From Allacma fusca (Eukaryota > Arthropoda > Collembola > Symphypleona > Sminthuridae), in NCBI GenBank assembly GCA_947179485.1, contig OX359246.1, positions 71,203,508 to 71,267,507 on the forward strand: a stretch of 64,000 nt of DNA, given 5' to 3'. A program made the position numbers and the translations under genes. Position 1 is the stretch's first letter, and every line of letters begins with the position of its first letter. Shown here in pieces: positions 43,604-54,561 of the stretch. Below the pieces are notes generated by a model, which made no database searches, was not told the origin of the DNA, and saw only the letters and a list, made by a program, of their open reading frames with translations.

Positions 43604-45434
43604 TACACTTTGTTTCTGATCAACTCCTTGCATTATATACTTGCAAGATTCTGGGGAGGTTAAGTACACTCGTGGCTTTTAACAACTAACAACATTCACA
43701 ATCAGTACTGTTTATACTGGATTCTACCTCTATTTCACACACTTTTCTCTAAAGCGATCAAATTTTATGTGAATTTCCCTGTAATGTTTGTGAGGGTATG
43801 AAGCGTATTGCATCACAATAATTTTTGCAGCATTTTGAGAACGCATGTACTATTTTGAATGTCTTTTTTCACAGAAATCTGATCCATTGATAGTAATTGT
43901 ATTCTTTAATTTGTAAACATGTCTCATTGGCTATTGGTCTTAGGCGAAAGCCTACTCGACTTCAAATGAGTAAACACAAATAAATACATATATTTTAAAT
44001 GGATGCTACCAGTTGTACACAAAACATGCTTGGTAAACGGATTTAATAATTGTTTGGTTCATAAAGTCTGAATTTTTTGACACGTGAGCAAGTAGGTTCG
44101 AGGGGTAAGTAGCATCAATTCTTGGAGTGTCATTTGACAAACTTGACCACACCTTCACAGATCTTCGATGGTTTCGAAGTATACGCATAGCCCAAAAGGA
44201 CACAGAAAAAGTTACACACGGAAAAGTATTTCACAATTTTGAAACAAAGTTTCCTAAAATGTTTTCTATAAAATACATCCACCTACGAAATACAGGGATT
44301 GGAGTTCTAAGAAACTTGAATATATCTTCCGAAGCCATAAGAGTGCATATTAATGTGTGTAGTAACTGCAAGATATATAGCAACAGGGGCAGGATGAGAT
44401 ATTTACACTTTGTTTCTGATCAACTCCTTGCATTATATACTTGCAAGATTCTGGGGAAGTTAAATACACTCACAACAAACAACATTCAGTACTGTTTATA
44501 AAGGATTCTACCTCTATTTCACACACTTTTCTCTAAACGACCAAATTTCATGTGAATTTCCCTGTAATGTTTGTGAGGGTATAAAGCGCGTTATATCATA
44601 ACAATTTTACAGCATTTTGAGACAGCATGCACTAATATGAACGTCTTTTTTCTCTCCGTTGATAGTAATTGTATTCTTTAATTTGTAAACATGTCTCATT
44701 AGCAATTGGTCATAGGAAAAAGCCTACTCGACTTCAAATGAGTAAACACAAACAAATACAATTTTTTTATGGATGTTACAAGTTGTACTTAAAACATGCT
44801 TGGTAAACGGATTTAATAATTATTTGTCTCATTAAGTCTGAATTTGTTGACACGTGAGCAAATAGGTTTGAGGGGTAAGTAGCATTCATTCTTGGAGTAT
44901 CATTTGACAAACTTGACCACACCTTCAAAGATCTTCGCTTGGTTTCGGAGTATACGCATAGCACAAAAGGATACAAAAAAGTAGGTCAAAATTTTGAAAC
45001 AAAAATGTTTTCTATAAAATACATCTGCCTACGAAATACAGGGATTGGAGTTCTAAGAAACTCTTATCTCTCAGAATATTTTTCCAAGCCATAAGAGTGC
45101 ATTTTAATTTGAAAAGTAATTCTCTCCCCCCCCCCCCCGAAAAAAAACATCCATCCTCAAAATTCAAAGCTCCTTGTTTAAGTAATATTTAATAGATCAT
45201 GAGAGTTGCATAATCACTCACACGGCTACATAAGTTTTAATGGACTTATAAACAATAAAGTAACAAATATGGAAGGCTTGACCGAAATCAGTAGGTTTCT
45301 TAGAGTTCTAATTTACAGAATGCATGAGAGTGGATATAATTATTAACAGCCTAAGTTCACCCTTTATTTTGATTAAAACTCCCTTTATGCTAACTCACGG
45401 CTTGCTAACCCCCTTACGAGCGGATAACTTCATG
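43604..45434. repeat. Tandem R1 units
   Basis: CACTTTGTTTCTGATCAACT at 43606 recurs at 44406, an 800-bp period. The first unit runs to about 44405; the second continues to 45434 and, across the nested hAT-like elements, to 48591-48730. The 10.66-12.42 kb copy is related. Confidence 0.8.
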
Positions 45435-45814
45435 TAGTGGTCGGAACGATTCAGTTCGGTCCAGGATTTTTCGATTCGATTCAGTTAGGGCACTGGACTG
45501 AACCGAAAATTGTTTTTCGGTTCGGCTCAGTGAAAAACGGTTCAGTTCGATTCGGTTACACCGATTGGACTGAATCAAATCGAAAACCGTTTGCCTTTTG
45601 CGGCTATTTAAATCTGAAGTATTCCTCATTAATTATCAAGTCTCCATTAGTGAGTTGCTACCTGCGGACTGCAGTTTCTGCGTATGTGAGTGCAAATTAT
45701 TATTTATCAGCACAGTACCATTTTCCATTGTCGTGACTCAGAAGTCAAAAAAGACTTAACCGTTTTTAATTTTCAAAAATGGACATCCCCAAGGCAACTC
45801 GTCCAAATCTGTAT

Positions 45815-47816
45815 TAGAGGTGGGATTCGGGCTTGAACTCAGGCCCAAACCCGGAAGAAACCCGAACAAATACTCTATTAGCCAGAAACGGCCCGTCAAC
45901 GGACTAAATATTTGATATTCAACCCGGCCCGTTTTATGCACCTCACATTTTGTGAAGCCCGAACCCGTTAAAAACCCGGTCTCCAAAATTTTTTGCAACC
46001 CGAACCAGCTAAAAACCCGATCTTTAAAGGGTTTTAGAACCCGATGAAAACCCGGTTTTTTAGTAACAATTGAATCCGCTGTGAAACCTTTATTTACATA
46101 TTCTATTATATTTACATATACTGTCCATCCCATCTCATCACATTCAATAAACGTTCACTCACGGAGCAAAACTTCTTATTGGATTTGAACATTTTTGAAC
46201 ATAAACTATCAAGGTTAAGGGATCGTTTCAAAATGTTTAAGCAAGTGTACGTATTAAATACAGTGAACGATTATTTAGCTTTAGCGTGAATATACATAAG
46301 AGCAATGCTTGAACTCAGCGCAACGTCAAATATGCCACCTTCCTGTCCTAAATTCAATTATAGTGGGATTGTCGGGTCATTTGTAATTTCTGGCCCGCCC
46401 GAAACCCGAACTGAAAAATAAATGCAGGCCCAAGCCCGATCATAACCCGGTTTCATTGTTTTAGTGCAGCCCGAACCCGGTCGGAACCAGTGCTCGGACT
46501 GGGTACGGGTAATACTCGGGTAAATGGGTATGGGTACTGGTATGGGTACTACCTGGGTACAGAAGTTGCGTACTCGCAAGTACGCGGGTACTACCCGGGT
46601 ACTTTGGATTTTAGAAAATGAAGTGGGTGCAGGTACGGGTACGGGTATGGGTACTCACTCAGTGACAATCGGGTAGTACCCAATAGATACGGGTATTACA
46701 ATGTAAAATACCTGTACCCATGGGTGCTGTACCCGAGTATTTTTGGGTACTTCAAGGATTTCTGCTGGGATGGATTACTATGGCTAACAATAAGACCTGC
46801 CAACCGTAGAGTTGCTTGTTTCTTTGTATACAGCTTCTAATGATTCCTCTCAGATCTAATAAAAAAATGGATAGTCAGTCAGATTGCCTGTTTATCGACT
46901 GAAAAGATGAAGTTCATCAAAGAATAATTTCATGTGGCAGGACCAATAAAGCTAATTAAATTTAATTAGCTTCATTGGAAGCGTAGCATTATAATTATTT
47001 AAAGACGCATTACGAGATAAGTTCAAAATAAATATACATTTATTAGTCTCGAGCCAGATCAGTTATTTAATGGTACAAGTACCCAGGTTTGCCCATTTGA
47101 AAACGCTGAGGTATCTTGTGTATGCAATTTTAGCATTTTAAATACTGGGCATTTATGACACTTTGAATATTTATACAATTCTGGAATGGAAAATTTTACT
47201 CACTGCAGACAATATGTATATTTCAAACAAGAAACAATTCGAGAGAACACATTTTATTTCATTCAGTAAATTATTATTTTAGCGTAGCAGCATGTGAATT
47301 TTATCAGTGCTTATTAAAAATAAATCATAAATAAACTTAAATAACTTTTTAAACAATTTGAAATAGCACCCCTTAACAACCTCTTAACGCCTAGAGTAAT
47401 TCCCAAAACCCCGGGCATTTTTTATGTGGGTCAAAAAATTAACAAATTAAGCAGTTTCAGCTGAACAGGTAAATGTCTTCTGGCATTTTCAACCGGTCAA
47501 ACTTCGAGTACCTGAGTAATACCCGGGTACAAACAATAGATACTCGAGTACGGGTACAGGTTTTGGGTACATTATGGGTACGGGTAAATTGTGGGTACAG
47601 GTACTACATTGTAGTTTCAAGTATGGGTACGGGTACTGAAATAATTTACCCGGGTACTCGGGTATGGGTACGGGTACACGGTTTCTGTACCCAGTCCGAG
47701 CACTGGTCGGAACCCGACGTAAGTTCATATTTGCAGCCCGAACCCGGCCAAAAGCCCGGCCGGGTCGGTTTTGGGCCGGCCAGAATCAAAATGCCCACTT
47801 CTGGGCCCCACCTCTA
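45815..47816. mobile_element. Middle hAT-like element (family F2)
   Basis: Ends TAGAGGTGGG and CCCCACCTCTA; 8-bp flanks ATCTGTAT/CTCTGTAT (45807-45814; 47817-47824) differ at one base. The interior is rich in AACCCGG/CCGGGTT. It is itself split by the element at 46488-47705. Confidence 0.8.
46488..47705. mobile_element. Inner hAT-like element (family F3)
   Basis: CAGTGCTCGGACTGGGTAC at both ends in inverse orientation, with a perfect 8-bp duplication GTCGGAAC (46480-46487; 47706-47713). The ends are dense in GGGTACGGGTA; the middle is AT-rich. Same family as 24839-25781. No coding capacity. Confidence 0.9.
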
Positions 47817-48590
47817 CTCTGTATATAATGTGAACTTCATAAAAAATTTCAATGCATACATAAAAATCTATGTATGCTTAATGAAATATATGTTTACGTG
47901 TTTGTACGAGTTTGACAAAGAGCGATATATATGTAAAATAATATCGGCTTAAAAAATTATTGTATTAGAATTTAGGAAAAAAATTGATTTTAGCAACAAT
48001 TCACCGATATCGATGAAAACGTGACGACGTTTAACTTAACCCCTCAAGTTACCGGAACTTAGAACGTCCGACAAATCATATTTAAAATTCCTAATTTTCA
48101 ATCGGTGTCTGAGCCGATTTTCACCGAAGTCGGTGAATAGCATTTAAAATTTATTTAAGCAAAATTTAAAGTATAAAGGCAATAATTTATGCAAATTCCG
48201 ATTGTTTTATTAAACATAAATAATAAATTTTAAGCAATAGTCTCCCTTTAATTAGTATGACAGCAATTCCAAACTTATACAGATAGGACAATAATCTCTC
48301 AAATTAATTAAGACAGACGGATGTTGTACAAATAAATGTTTGTAGTACACTCACTTCCTGTTTAAGTGTTGTGAATAGTGGGGTCAGACTTACAAATATT
48401 TGCTCCCACAAACCGTTTGGACTGCAGTCGAGGAAAAACGATTCAATTCAGTCCAACATTGTGGATTGAATCGTTCGGTTCAGTCCAATTGAGGATTGAA
48501 TCGAAAAAATCGTGAATCGAACTGAATCGGACTGAATCGAATCGAAACTTTTCGGTCCCGGACTGAAGCGGTCCGACCACTAACCTCATG

Positions 48591-48730
48591 TAAACAGCTG
48601 CCTGGCTATTCCAACGATAACGTTTTACTTTTGGAGAAAAATTCAGATATAGTCACATTTAATATTAAAGGACCGAAAGTCATGTGCAGGGGATACTGGT
48701 TACGATTAAGTCCCTCACCTGCTCTCGTTG
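48591..48730. repeat. R1, end of the unit split by the hAT nest
   Basis: GTAAACAGCTGCCTGGCTATTCC and GTCATGTGCAGGGGATACTGG match 11449-11475 and 12362-12385 of copy 1. The border with the giant retroelement lies between here and 48875 and could not be placed. Confidence 0.65.
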
Positions 48731-48874
48731 AGGGTACTCCGACCCATGTAAGGATCGTTTCTTCCTGTACGTGTACATAAATATCCTGGATGAAAATAAT
48801 TGCACTCCTTGACTGACCGCTAAACTTTGAAAATTCTGTAAAAAAAGAACCTTGTAACCGGGTAAAATGAGACA

Positions 48875-49207
48875 CTATTTATTATGTGTCTCCTTCTTGA
48901 CCTTCTTGTCCTTCTTGGCACGTTTCTTCGTGTGATGTTCACACTCCTGTTGCACAACTGGTCCATTATCGGTATTGATTACTTGTCGTACCCTTTTACA
49001 TCCTTTCCGACTACAGGTTTGGATGGGTACTGTCTCTTCCACTTCTGAATCTGAGGAAGATTCATTGGCAGTGTGTCTATCTGCTGTTGTAGTAGTATTT
49101 GATGCCGCATCCGCGCTCCATAATGTCACTGCTACTGGTGGTGGAGACTTCCACTGTCCGTTCATTTGGAGCGATTCAAACTGCACGCTGTGGCTGTGGT
49201 GGATCAA
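48875..49207 (-). CDS. ORF-F, small basic protein
   Basis: 110 codons, last ORF of the giant element. The middle is Ser/Thr/Asp-rich; then CSRKGC and, about 20 residues on, CEHH form a possible zinc site; the tail KKRAKKDKKVKK could direct nuclear import. It overlaps the end of ORF-E2 in another frame. No family recognised; may be a continuation of E2 after a frameshift. Confidence 0.45.
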   Translation of the reverse strand: MIHHSHSVQFESLQMNGQWKSPPPVAVTLWSADAASNTTTTADRHTANESSSDSEVEETVPIQTCSRKGCKRVRQVINTDNGPVVQQECEHHTKKRAKKDKKVKKETHNK

Positions 49208-50441
49208 TTCGGATCGGTATTCTTGGCGGTGGCATCTTTGTAATCGCTGTGTAGCTTTGGGCTGGAGCTGCTATGGGTGCTGTCAGTATTGACTCCCTCT
49301 CCATATGGTCTCTGTAATCTCTTGTCGGCGGTGTTGGTATTGGCGAAGGTGGTGGAGTTGATTCTCTCCTTCCTCTAGAGCGTGCTGGACTGTAATGGCG
49401 GTTTCTCGACCTGTCGTCCTCCCTTCGCTTTTTTCTCTCCGATGACGACTCTGATTCCCGCTTCCTGGTCCTGCTGTCCTTGGAGCTGTGCCTTTCATTT
49501 GAACTTTCTCCTGAGCTTCCGGGTCGCCTGTCCGAACGTTCTCCATTCGTGATGGCCCGCCCGCGGCCTCTCCCGGCTGGTACCATGTGTGCCGAGTAGG
49601 CTGCGAATCTCGGAGGTTCCCTTCGTCGGTCCTCCAAGTTTCCTCGTCTCAGATCGGGTCCATAGTTGTCATCAATACGTCTATTGATTCTGTGGACTGT
49701 ATTATTGACCTGCTCCTCTTGTTGCGGTAACCATTCACTGATCTCTGGGATGTTAACTCGGGTTACTCCACAGATGGGGTCGGCTCCAATCACTTTTCGT
49801 GAGGAACTCCGACTCGTCTTGTCCCGTTCGAACTGAAGCTCTGGAGTGAACGCCCAGGGATCATGTTCATAATCTAACCTTGGATTCCTTTTTCCTGGTA
49901 CGTCCTTTTCCTGTCTGTAATTTTGGACTAGCCATGGGTCATTGGGCTGTCTATTACGTGTTTTGCAGATGGGAATCTGTCGTCGTATTGGAGTGGGATT
50001 AAATTCTTGCCCTTTAAAAAGGTAAACAAGATCATCTGGCGCTCGCTCGCCTCTGTCAATTTCCATTTGCTGCTCTGGAAAACTTATTGACCCACAAAAG
50101 TGAGGTTCTCGTCGTAAGATACGATAATCTATTGGTAACTCCCTAGGTTTCCTGAGAGCTCCGATTAGTATTGAATGGGTAATGACTTCCCGTCCATCTC
50201 GTCCTTGGATGATAATCCGGTTGGGTAACTTCCCGTCTACTCTGAGAACAACGTCCAGTCGTCCTGTGTCTGAGTTTGGTAAAATCTTGGCCTGTGGTGG
50301 GTCAACTTCAGTTTGACTCACGTATTGGGTCCAATACCGTGGTCGATCGTCGTCGTCCCTGTCGACGGCGGGTAGGGCGTCTTGGCGCGGGGTCCCGTTA
50401 GTTCGAGACCTGGATGCACGTGATCCTCTGTTCTCTGCCAT
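49176..50441 (-). CDS. ORF-E2, 421 residues with Arg/Ser-rich C-terminal half
   Basis: Begins MAENRGSRASRSRTNG. Residues about 60-150 (VVLRVDGKLPNRIIIQGRDG, FCGSISFPEQQMEI) look folded; 290-370 is an RS/RE-rich stretch (for example RKRESESSSERKKRRED) like splicing-factor tails; the end is Pro-rich. No stop interrupts it, unlike most ORFs of this element. It sits in the position where retroelements carry env, but has no signal peptide or membrane segment, so it is not an envelope protein. RNA binding is an inference from composition. Confidence 0.55.
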   Translation of the reverse strand: MAENRGSRASRSRTNGTPRQDALPAVDRDDDDRPRYWTQYVSQTEVDPPQAKILPNSDTGRLDVVLRVDGKLPNRIIIQGRDGREVITHSILIGALRKPRELPIDYRILRREPHFCGSISFPEQQMEIDRGERAPDDLVYLFKGQEFNPTPIRRQIPICKTRNRQPNDPWLVQNYRQEKDVPGKRNPRLDYEHDPWAFTPELQFERDKTSRSSSRKVIGADPICGVTRVNIPEISEWLPQQEEQVNNTVHRINRRIDDNYGPDLRRGNLEDRRREPPRFAAYSAHMVPAGRGRGRAITNGERSDRRPGSSGESSNERHSSKDSRTRKRESESSSERKKRREDDRSRNRHYSPARSRGRRESTPPPSPIPTPPTRDYRDHMERESILTAPIAAPAQSYTAITKMPPPRIPIRIDPPQPQRAV

Positions 50442-50634
50442 CTGGCTGAAGATAAAATAAATTCCAGTAATCTGTTTTTATAATTGTGTACGTACATACG
50501 TATCGAATTCTCCTTCGACCTTGTCGTATTAGGTAACTGATGAGATTTATGCGATCACCAATTTTGAGATCAATCTCGCTTTGACCAAAACTAACACAGT
50601 TTGGTATTGTTGTCAAGTATCGGGTTGTACTCAT
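50398..50634 (-). CDS. ORF-E1, 78 residues
   Basis: Starts 4 bases past the stop of ORF-D in the same frame and overlaps the start of ORF-E2 by 44 bp in a different frame. Reads like a small folded unit (DLKIGDRINLISYLI, DYWNLFYLQPDG). Function unknown. Confidence 0.4.
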   Translation of the reverse strand: MSTTRYLTTIPNCVSFGQSEIDLKIGDRINLISYLIRQGRRRIRYVCTYTIIKTDYWNLFYLQPDGREQRITCIQVSN

Positions 50635-50640
50635 TCGTAT

Positions 50641-52008
50641 TTAGATGGATCCAAATCTTCTCGTCCTCTGACGGGTACGATTTAGGTATCGCCTGCCTTC
50701 ACAGGTTTCTTCAGCACTTCCTCCTTGAGTTGTTTCGCCTGCTTCTGTAGCTGACGGATTTCCTCCTGAACTTGTTGCAGTTCCTTTTGGATCTGTATTC
50801 TCCGGTTTGTGAGGGTCGCTGAATGATTCTGAGTGATCTGGCGTATTTCCGCTAACTCTCTCAGGCCTTCTGGAACTGTTTTTCGCGATGACATCCAATG
50901 ACCTGTCCTCTTCTGTAGAAGATTCTACAGGTGTAATAATGACTTCTGTAGGTGTATCTACAGAGTCTAATCGGTTTTCTTCCTCTGGAATTTCTTGGAG
51001 TTCTTCGTCCTCTTCTGTAGGATTTTCTACAAGGACTTTTCGTTCCGTGGGTTGTCTAAATTGTTGACTGCAGTGTTGCCTGCTCGAATCTGATTTTTCA
51101 GAAGACTCTTTAGTCTTTCGGTTTGCTCTATCTCTCTCTCCACTCGTGCTATTTGCTCTCTGAACCGACTGCCTTGCGCTTGTAGGCTTTGCAGTAATTG
51201 TCTCTGAGCTTCGCTGGGTGGGCTTGGTGTTGAGTTCCACAAAGCTGGGCTCTTCCAAGGCCTTTTGCTCATCTGAGTGAAGCAATTGTGTTGTAATATC
51301 CGCCTCTACTGTGGGCCAAGGCACCTCAACTCGTTGAGTCTTCTCTGAAGTTCCTTGATCTCCTGCTTTAACTTGTCCAGGTCCCTCTCTTTCTGTCGTA
51401 GGCGGTTGATTAATTCTCGGTTCTGGTCCCGAATTGTAAGAATTTGTCTCTCTACATTCACTGCTGTCGTCCACATCAAATTCCGGTTGATTTGTCCACG
51501 AACTACTTAATTTCTTAAGTGTTCTAAGATCACTTTCGTCAATAAGCGGTCGAGTTTCTTCCTCTTCAGATTCGGATGTTACACCTGAGCTTGTTTCAGC
51601 TGGTTTATTAAATCCAAAATATCTTCTTTGACTTTCTGAGTCTCCTGGAGGGTTGATCGATGATCCTCCTCGAGTTGCTGTAGCTTGCTCACTACTTCTT
51701 CATGTTTCGAAATCTGATGTAGTATCCTTTGTTGGAGACGAATTTCGTTCTCCTTCGCTTTGATTAATTGGGTCGGTAATCCCTCTATGATTTAGATTAA
51801 TTCCTTCTTTGTGAATGTCATCAGTTATTTGAGTTAAGCCTCGTCTTGGGATTTCTCCGCTTGTGGGCAGAAGTTGGAGTTCTAAAGCTGCTATCCTGTG
51901 TTTGATGTACTCCTCCTGGGCTATGTACTTCCAAACTTTTATCTGAACTAAATTTCACTGCTGTTTTAATACTCTTAGCTCGTCCCTGATTTCCTCTAGG
52001 GTTTTCAT
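50641..52008 (-). CDS. ORF-D region: acidic disordered frame overlapping a coiled-coil frame
   Basis: From ATG 52008 one frame has two TGA stops and is then open, including 277 codons (51474-50641) rich in Ser, Thr, Glu and Pro. In the same DNA a second frame of the same strand encodes four coiled-coil stretches: about 51776-51579 (ILHQISKHEEVVSKLQQLEE), 51476-51306 (RDLDKLKQEIKELQRRLNEL), 51272-51027 (IARVEREIEQTERLKSLLK) and 50894-50682 (LQQVQEEIRQLQKQAKQLKE), each ending in a stop and three opening with ATG. Which frame is used, or whether both are, cannot be told by eye. Confidence 0.5.
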
Positions 52009-52287
52009 TTATTTTTGAGCGAGTGAAATATGGGTAGTTTCTATCTATAAACTCCCGATTATCTGATAATTTTCTGGCGAAAATTTTCTTACTTGTGTAC
52101 TCGATTGCTTAGCCTTACCTTTCCCTACTTGTGGAATATCTTTGGGTTGATACGATTCCTGATTTGGTCTCCCTTCTTCTCCTGGGGTGATTTGAGAGTC
52201 TGAGTAATTTTTGTCACAAAATTCTCCTCTCTGCTGTACTGGTTGAGTTTGATCACTTGAACTCTTTGAGTAATTTTGTAAAGAAAA

Positions 52288-53530
52288 TTATCTAGTTCTT
52301 TCTTGGGTTTGAGCTGGTGGAACTTTAAAAGTCACCTTCTTGCTCGAGGTTGAACTGTTGTCTGAAATGGTCGAACTCTTGAGAATTGACAGTGGCTGAC
52401 TCACTATAACTTTTCCACAATTATTCCAATTTCGTTTTGTCAACAATTCCACTATATCGGAATCTGAATCATAGCTATACTCGTCCTCAATGTGTTCTCG
52501 CTGGAGGCACTTCTTAAGCCTCCCCACATGGAATTTCTGTCTCTTTTTAGAATTCCTTAGGTCTTGAATGATATAATTGTCTTTGGCTAAAACTTCTATG
52601 ACTATAAAGGGTCCTTTGTAAGGATGAAGAAAGCGTTCGCTCTTTCCAACTATCCAGGTCGGTGTAAAAACTCTCACTGTGTCTCCGACGTTAAATTTGA
52701 CTAACCTTCTCTTTCTATCATACCAATCCTTACTGTAGTCCTGACGTTCCCTTATCTTATTAATAGCTTTTTCTATTCTAGTAATGGCTTCTTCAGCACT
52801 CATTAAATTTGTGTCGACGCTGCTTAAACACAATTGTAGATTGAAATCATATATGGGTTGTCGCCTAAACATCATAAAGTATGGAGTTTCTTTGGTCACA
52901 TCATGGTGACTGCAATTGTAAGCATTTATGAGAAATGGTAAACAACTGCACCATAGTGCTTGCTCTTTTTTAGTATAATGACTCAGCATAGTGCTTATAG
53001 TCTGGACCATTCTTTCAATTTGTCCAACACTATTATGTCTAAATGCGGTAGATATAGAATGGTGCAAGCCTAATCTGCGAAGTAATGCTTGAGTAATTTC
53101 CGCTCTTCGGATCCTCCATCACTCAGCAAATTTTTGAACAGTCCGTATTTTAAAGCTACGTTGTGTAGCAAAAATTCTGCTATCCTTTCTGCAGTTTTGT
53201 CTGGAATTGCCTCTGCAATCACGAACTTTGAAACAATCCTGAGCGATTATAATGTACTTATTCCCTTTTATGCTAATTTACATGGGTCCTATGAGATCAA
53301 TACATAGTGCATCTTCTATATTTTCTATCCGGATTGGATGAAGTAATCCTGCTGGTTGCATCCGCATGGATTTAGCTGCTTGGCAACTTTCACATAACAT
53401 GACATATTTTGCTACGGAGACGTTCATTTTTCTCCAAAAATAATTTCTGTTGAGTCTATGAAGCGTTTTCTGGAATCCCAAATGTCCTCCGCATAGGATC
53501 CCATCATGAGCTTTTGATAGTAGGAGATTT
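52288..53530 (-). pseudogene. Integrase of the giant element, frameshifted
   Basis: The zinc-binding start (AHDG, GGHLGFQKTLHRL, YFW, CESCQAAK) is at about 53530-53380; ALCIDLIGPM and IIIAQD follow; LLSDGGSEE holds the second catalytic Asp in one frame, and GQIERMVQTI (53067-52288 ORF) the Glu in another. A stop at 53278 and a frameshift near 53085 break it. The C-terminal part (WYDRKRRLVKFNVGDTVRVF) is the usual SH3-like DNA-binding region, and the ORF ends with a Ser/Lys-rich tail. Confidence 0.8.
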
Positions 53531-54561
53531 CCCCTTACTTCCTATCCATGATTGTAAGATGGGACTAACAATTTTTGCGAAGTCCTTGATGTATTTTCTG
53601 TAGAAACTGCATATCCCGAAAAATCTTCGAGCTTCTGTTTCAGATTTTGGTATTGGCACATGTCTGATAGCGTCCACCTTCGCAGGATCTGGACTGGTGC
53701 CTTCCCTGGATACTTTAAATCCTAAAACAATGACTTCGAAATATACGAATTTGCATTTCTTTGGTTTGAACTTAACTTCTTGTTACTGGCTCTTAACATC
53801 AATTCTTCAAGTGATGCTAATTTGTCCAAAAGACGAATTCCGTATGAGATTACGTCATCTAGGTAGACCATGGCTCCTCTAAATTTGAGTGAACCTAGCA
53901 TCTGGTCTGTTGCTCGCTGAATAGCTGAAGGTGCGATCTTGACTCCAATAGGTAGTTGTTTGAATGCATACAGTCCATCCTGTGTAATAAACGAGGTCAT
54001 GACTTGGTCATACTCATGTATTAAAAGTTGAAAGAAACCTGACCCCATGTCAAGAGTATCGAAAATTGCAGATTTTCCGAATTGCATAAGTATGTCATCT
54101 ATTCTTGCTAAAGGATATACTTGATCTGTGATGGTCTTGTTTAACGCTCGATAATCCACAACTGATCTAAATGTTCCGTCTTTCTTTTTAATTAGGAATA
54201 GTGGGCTGCTGTAAGGTCCGTTCACCTCCTTGATAATGTCCGCATCCAACATCTTTTGTACTTCCTCTCGTACTTTTTGTCTTTCCATTGGTGAGCAAGG
54301 GAAAGATTTTGCCTGAACAGGTGGATTATTTCCCGTATGAATCCGAATGGGATCAATCCACGCTGGCTCCTTCAAATCTCCCTTGCTGAATGCGAAACAT
54401 TCTGGATATCTAGTCAACAATGCTCGGTACTTGGCTCTTCCTTCCTCATCGAGATCGTCGTTAATGTCGAAACAATCAAGTTGTTCTTGTGTGAGCCTTT
54501 TGTAAAGCATCACGTAGTTGGTTGCGTTTGATTTTAATGAGATCAAAATTCTCCTCAGCAT
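53531..54561 (-). pseudogene. Reverse transcriptase of the giant element
   Basis: FRSVVDYRALNKTITDQVYP, FDTLDMGSGFFQL, and the catalytic YLDDVISYG are present, with QLPIGVKIAPSAIQR where FGL.NAP is usual. The ORF shifts frame near 53800, then thumb motifs ARRFFGICSFYRKYI run to about 53540. The sequence then passes straight to the integrase zinc domain: RNase H and the connection are gone. Confidence 0.85.

Larger units (their letters stand above)
45435..48582. mobile_element. Outer hAT-like element (family F1) of a three-level nest
   Basis: TAGTGGTCGGAACGATTCAG at the left and its kind inverted (GCGGTCCGACCACTA) at the right. The target duplication is ACTTCATG/ACCTCATG (45427-45434; 48583-48590), one mismatch. 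Without the inner insertion (45815-47816) it is about 1.1 kb, with GATTCAGTTCGG-type interior. R1 sequence continues on both sides (GTAAACAGCTGC after the right end). Confidence 0.85.

Noticed and set aside
48875..49292. Left LTR of the giant retroelement
   Set aside because: No sequence left of 48875 matches the 62.5-64 kb end, and no polypurine tract or TG...CA pair could be defined.
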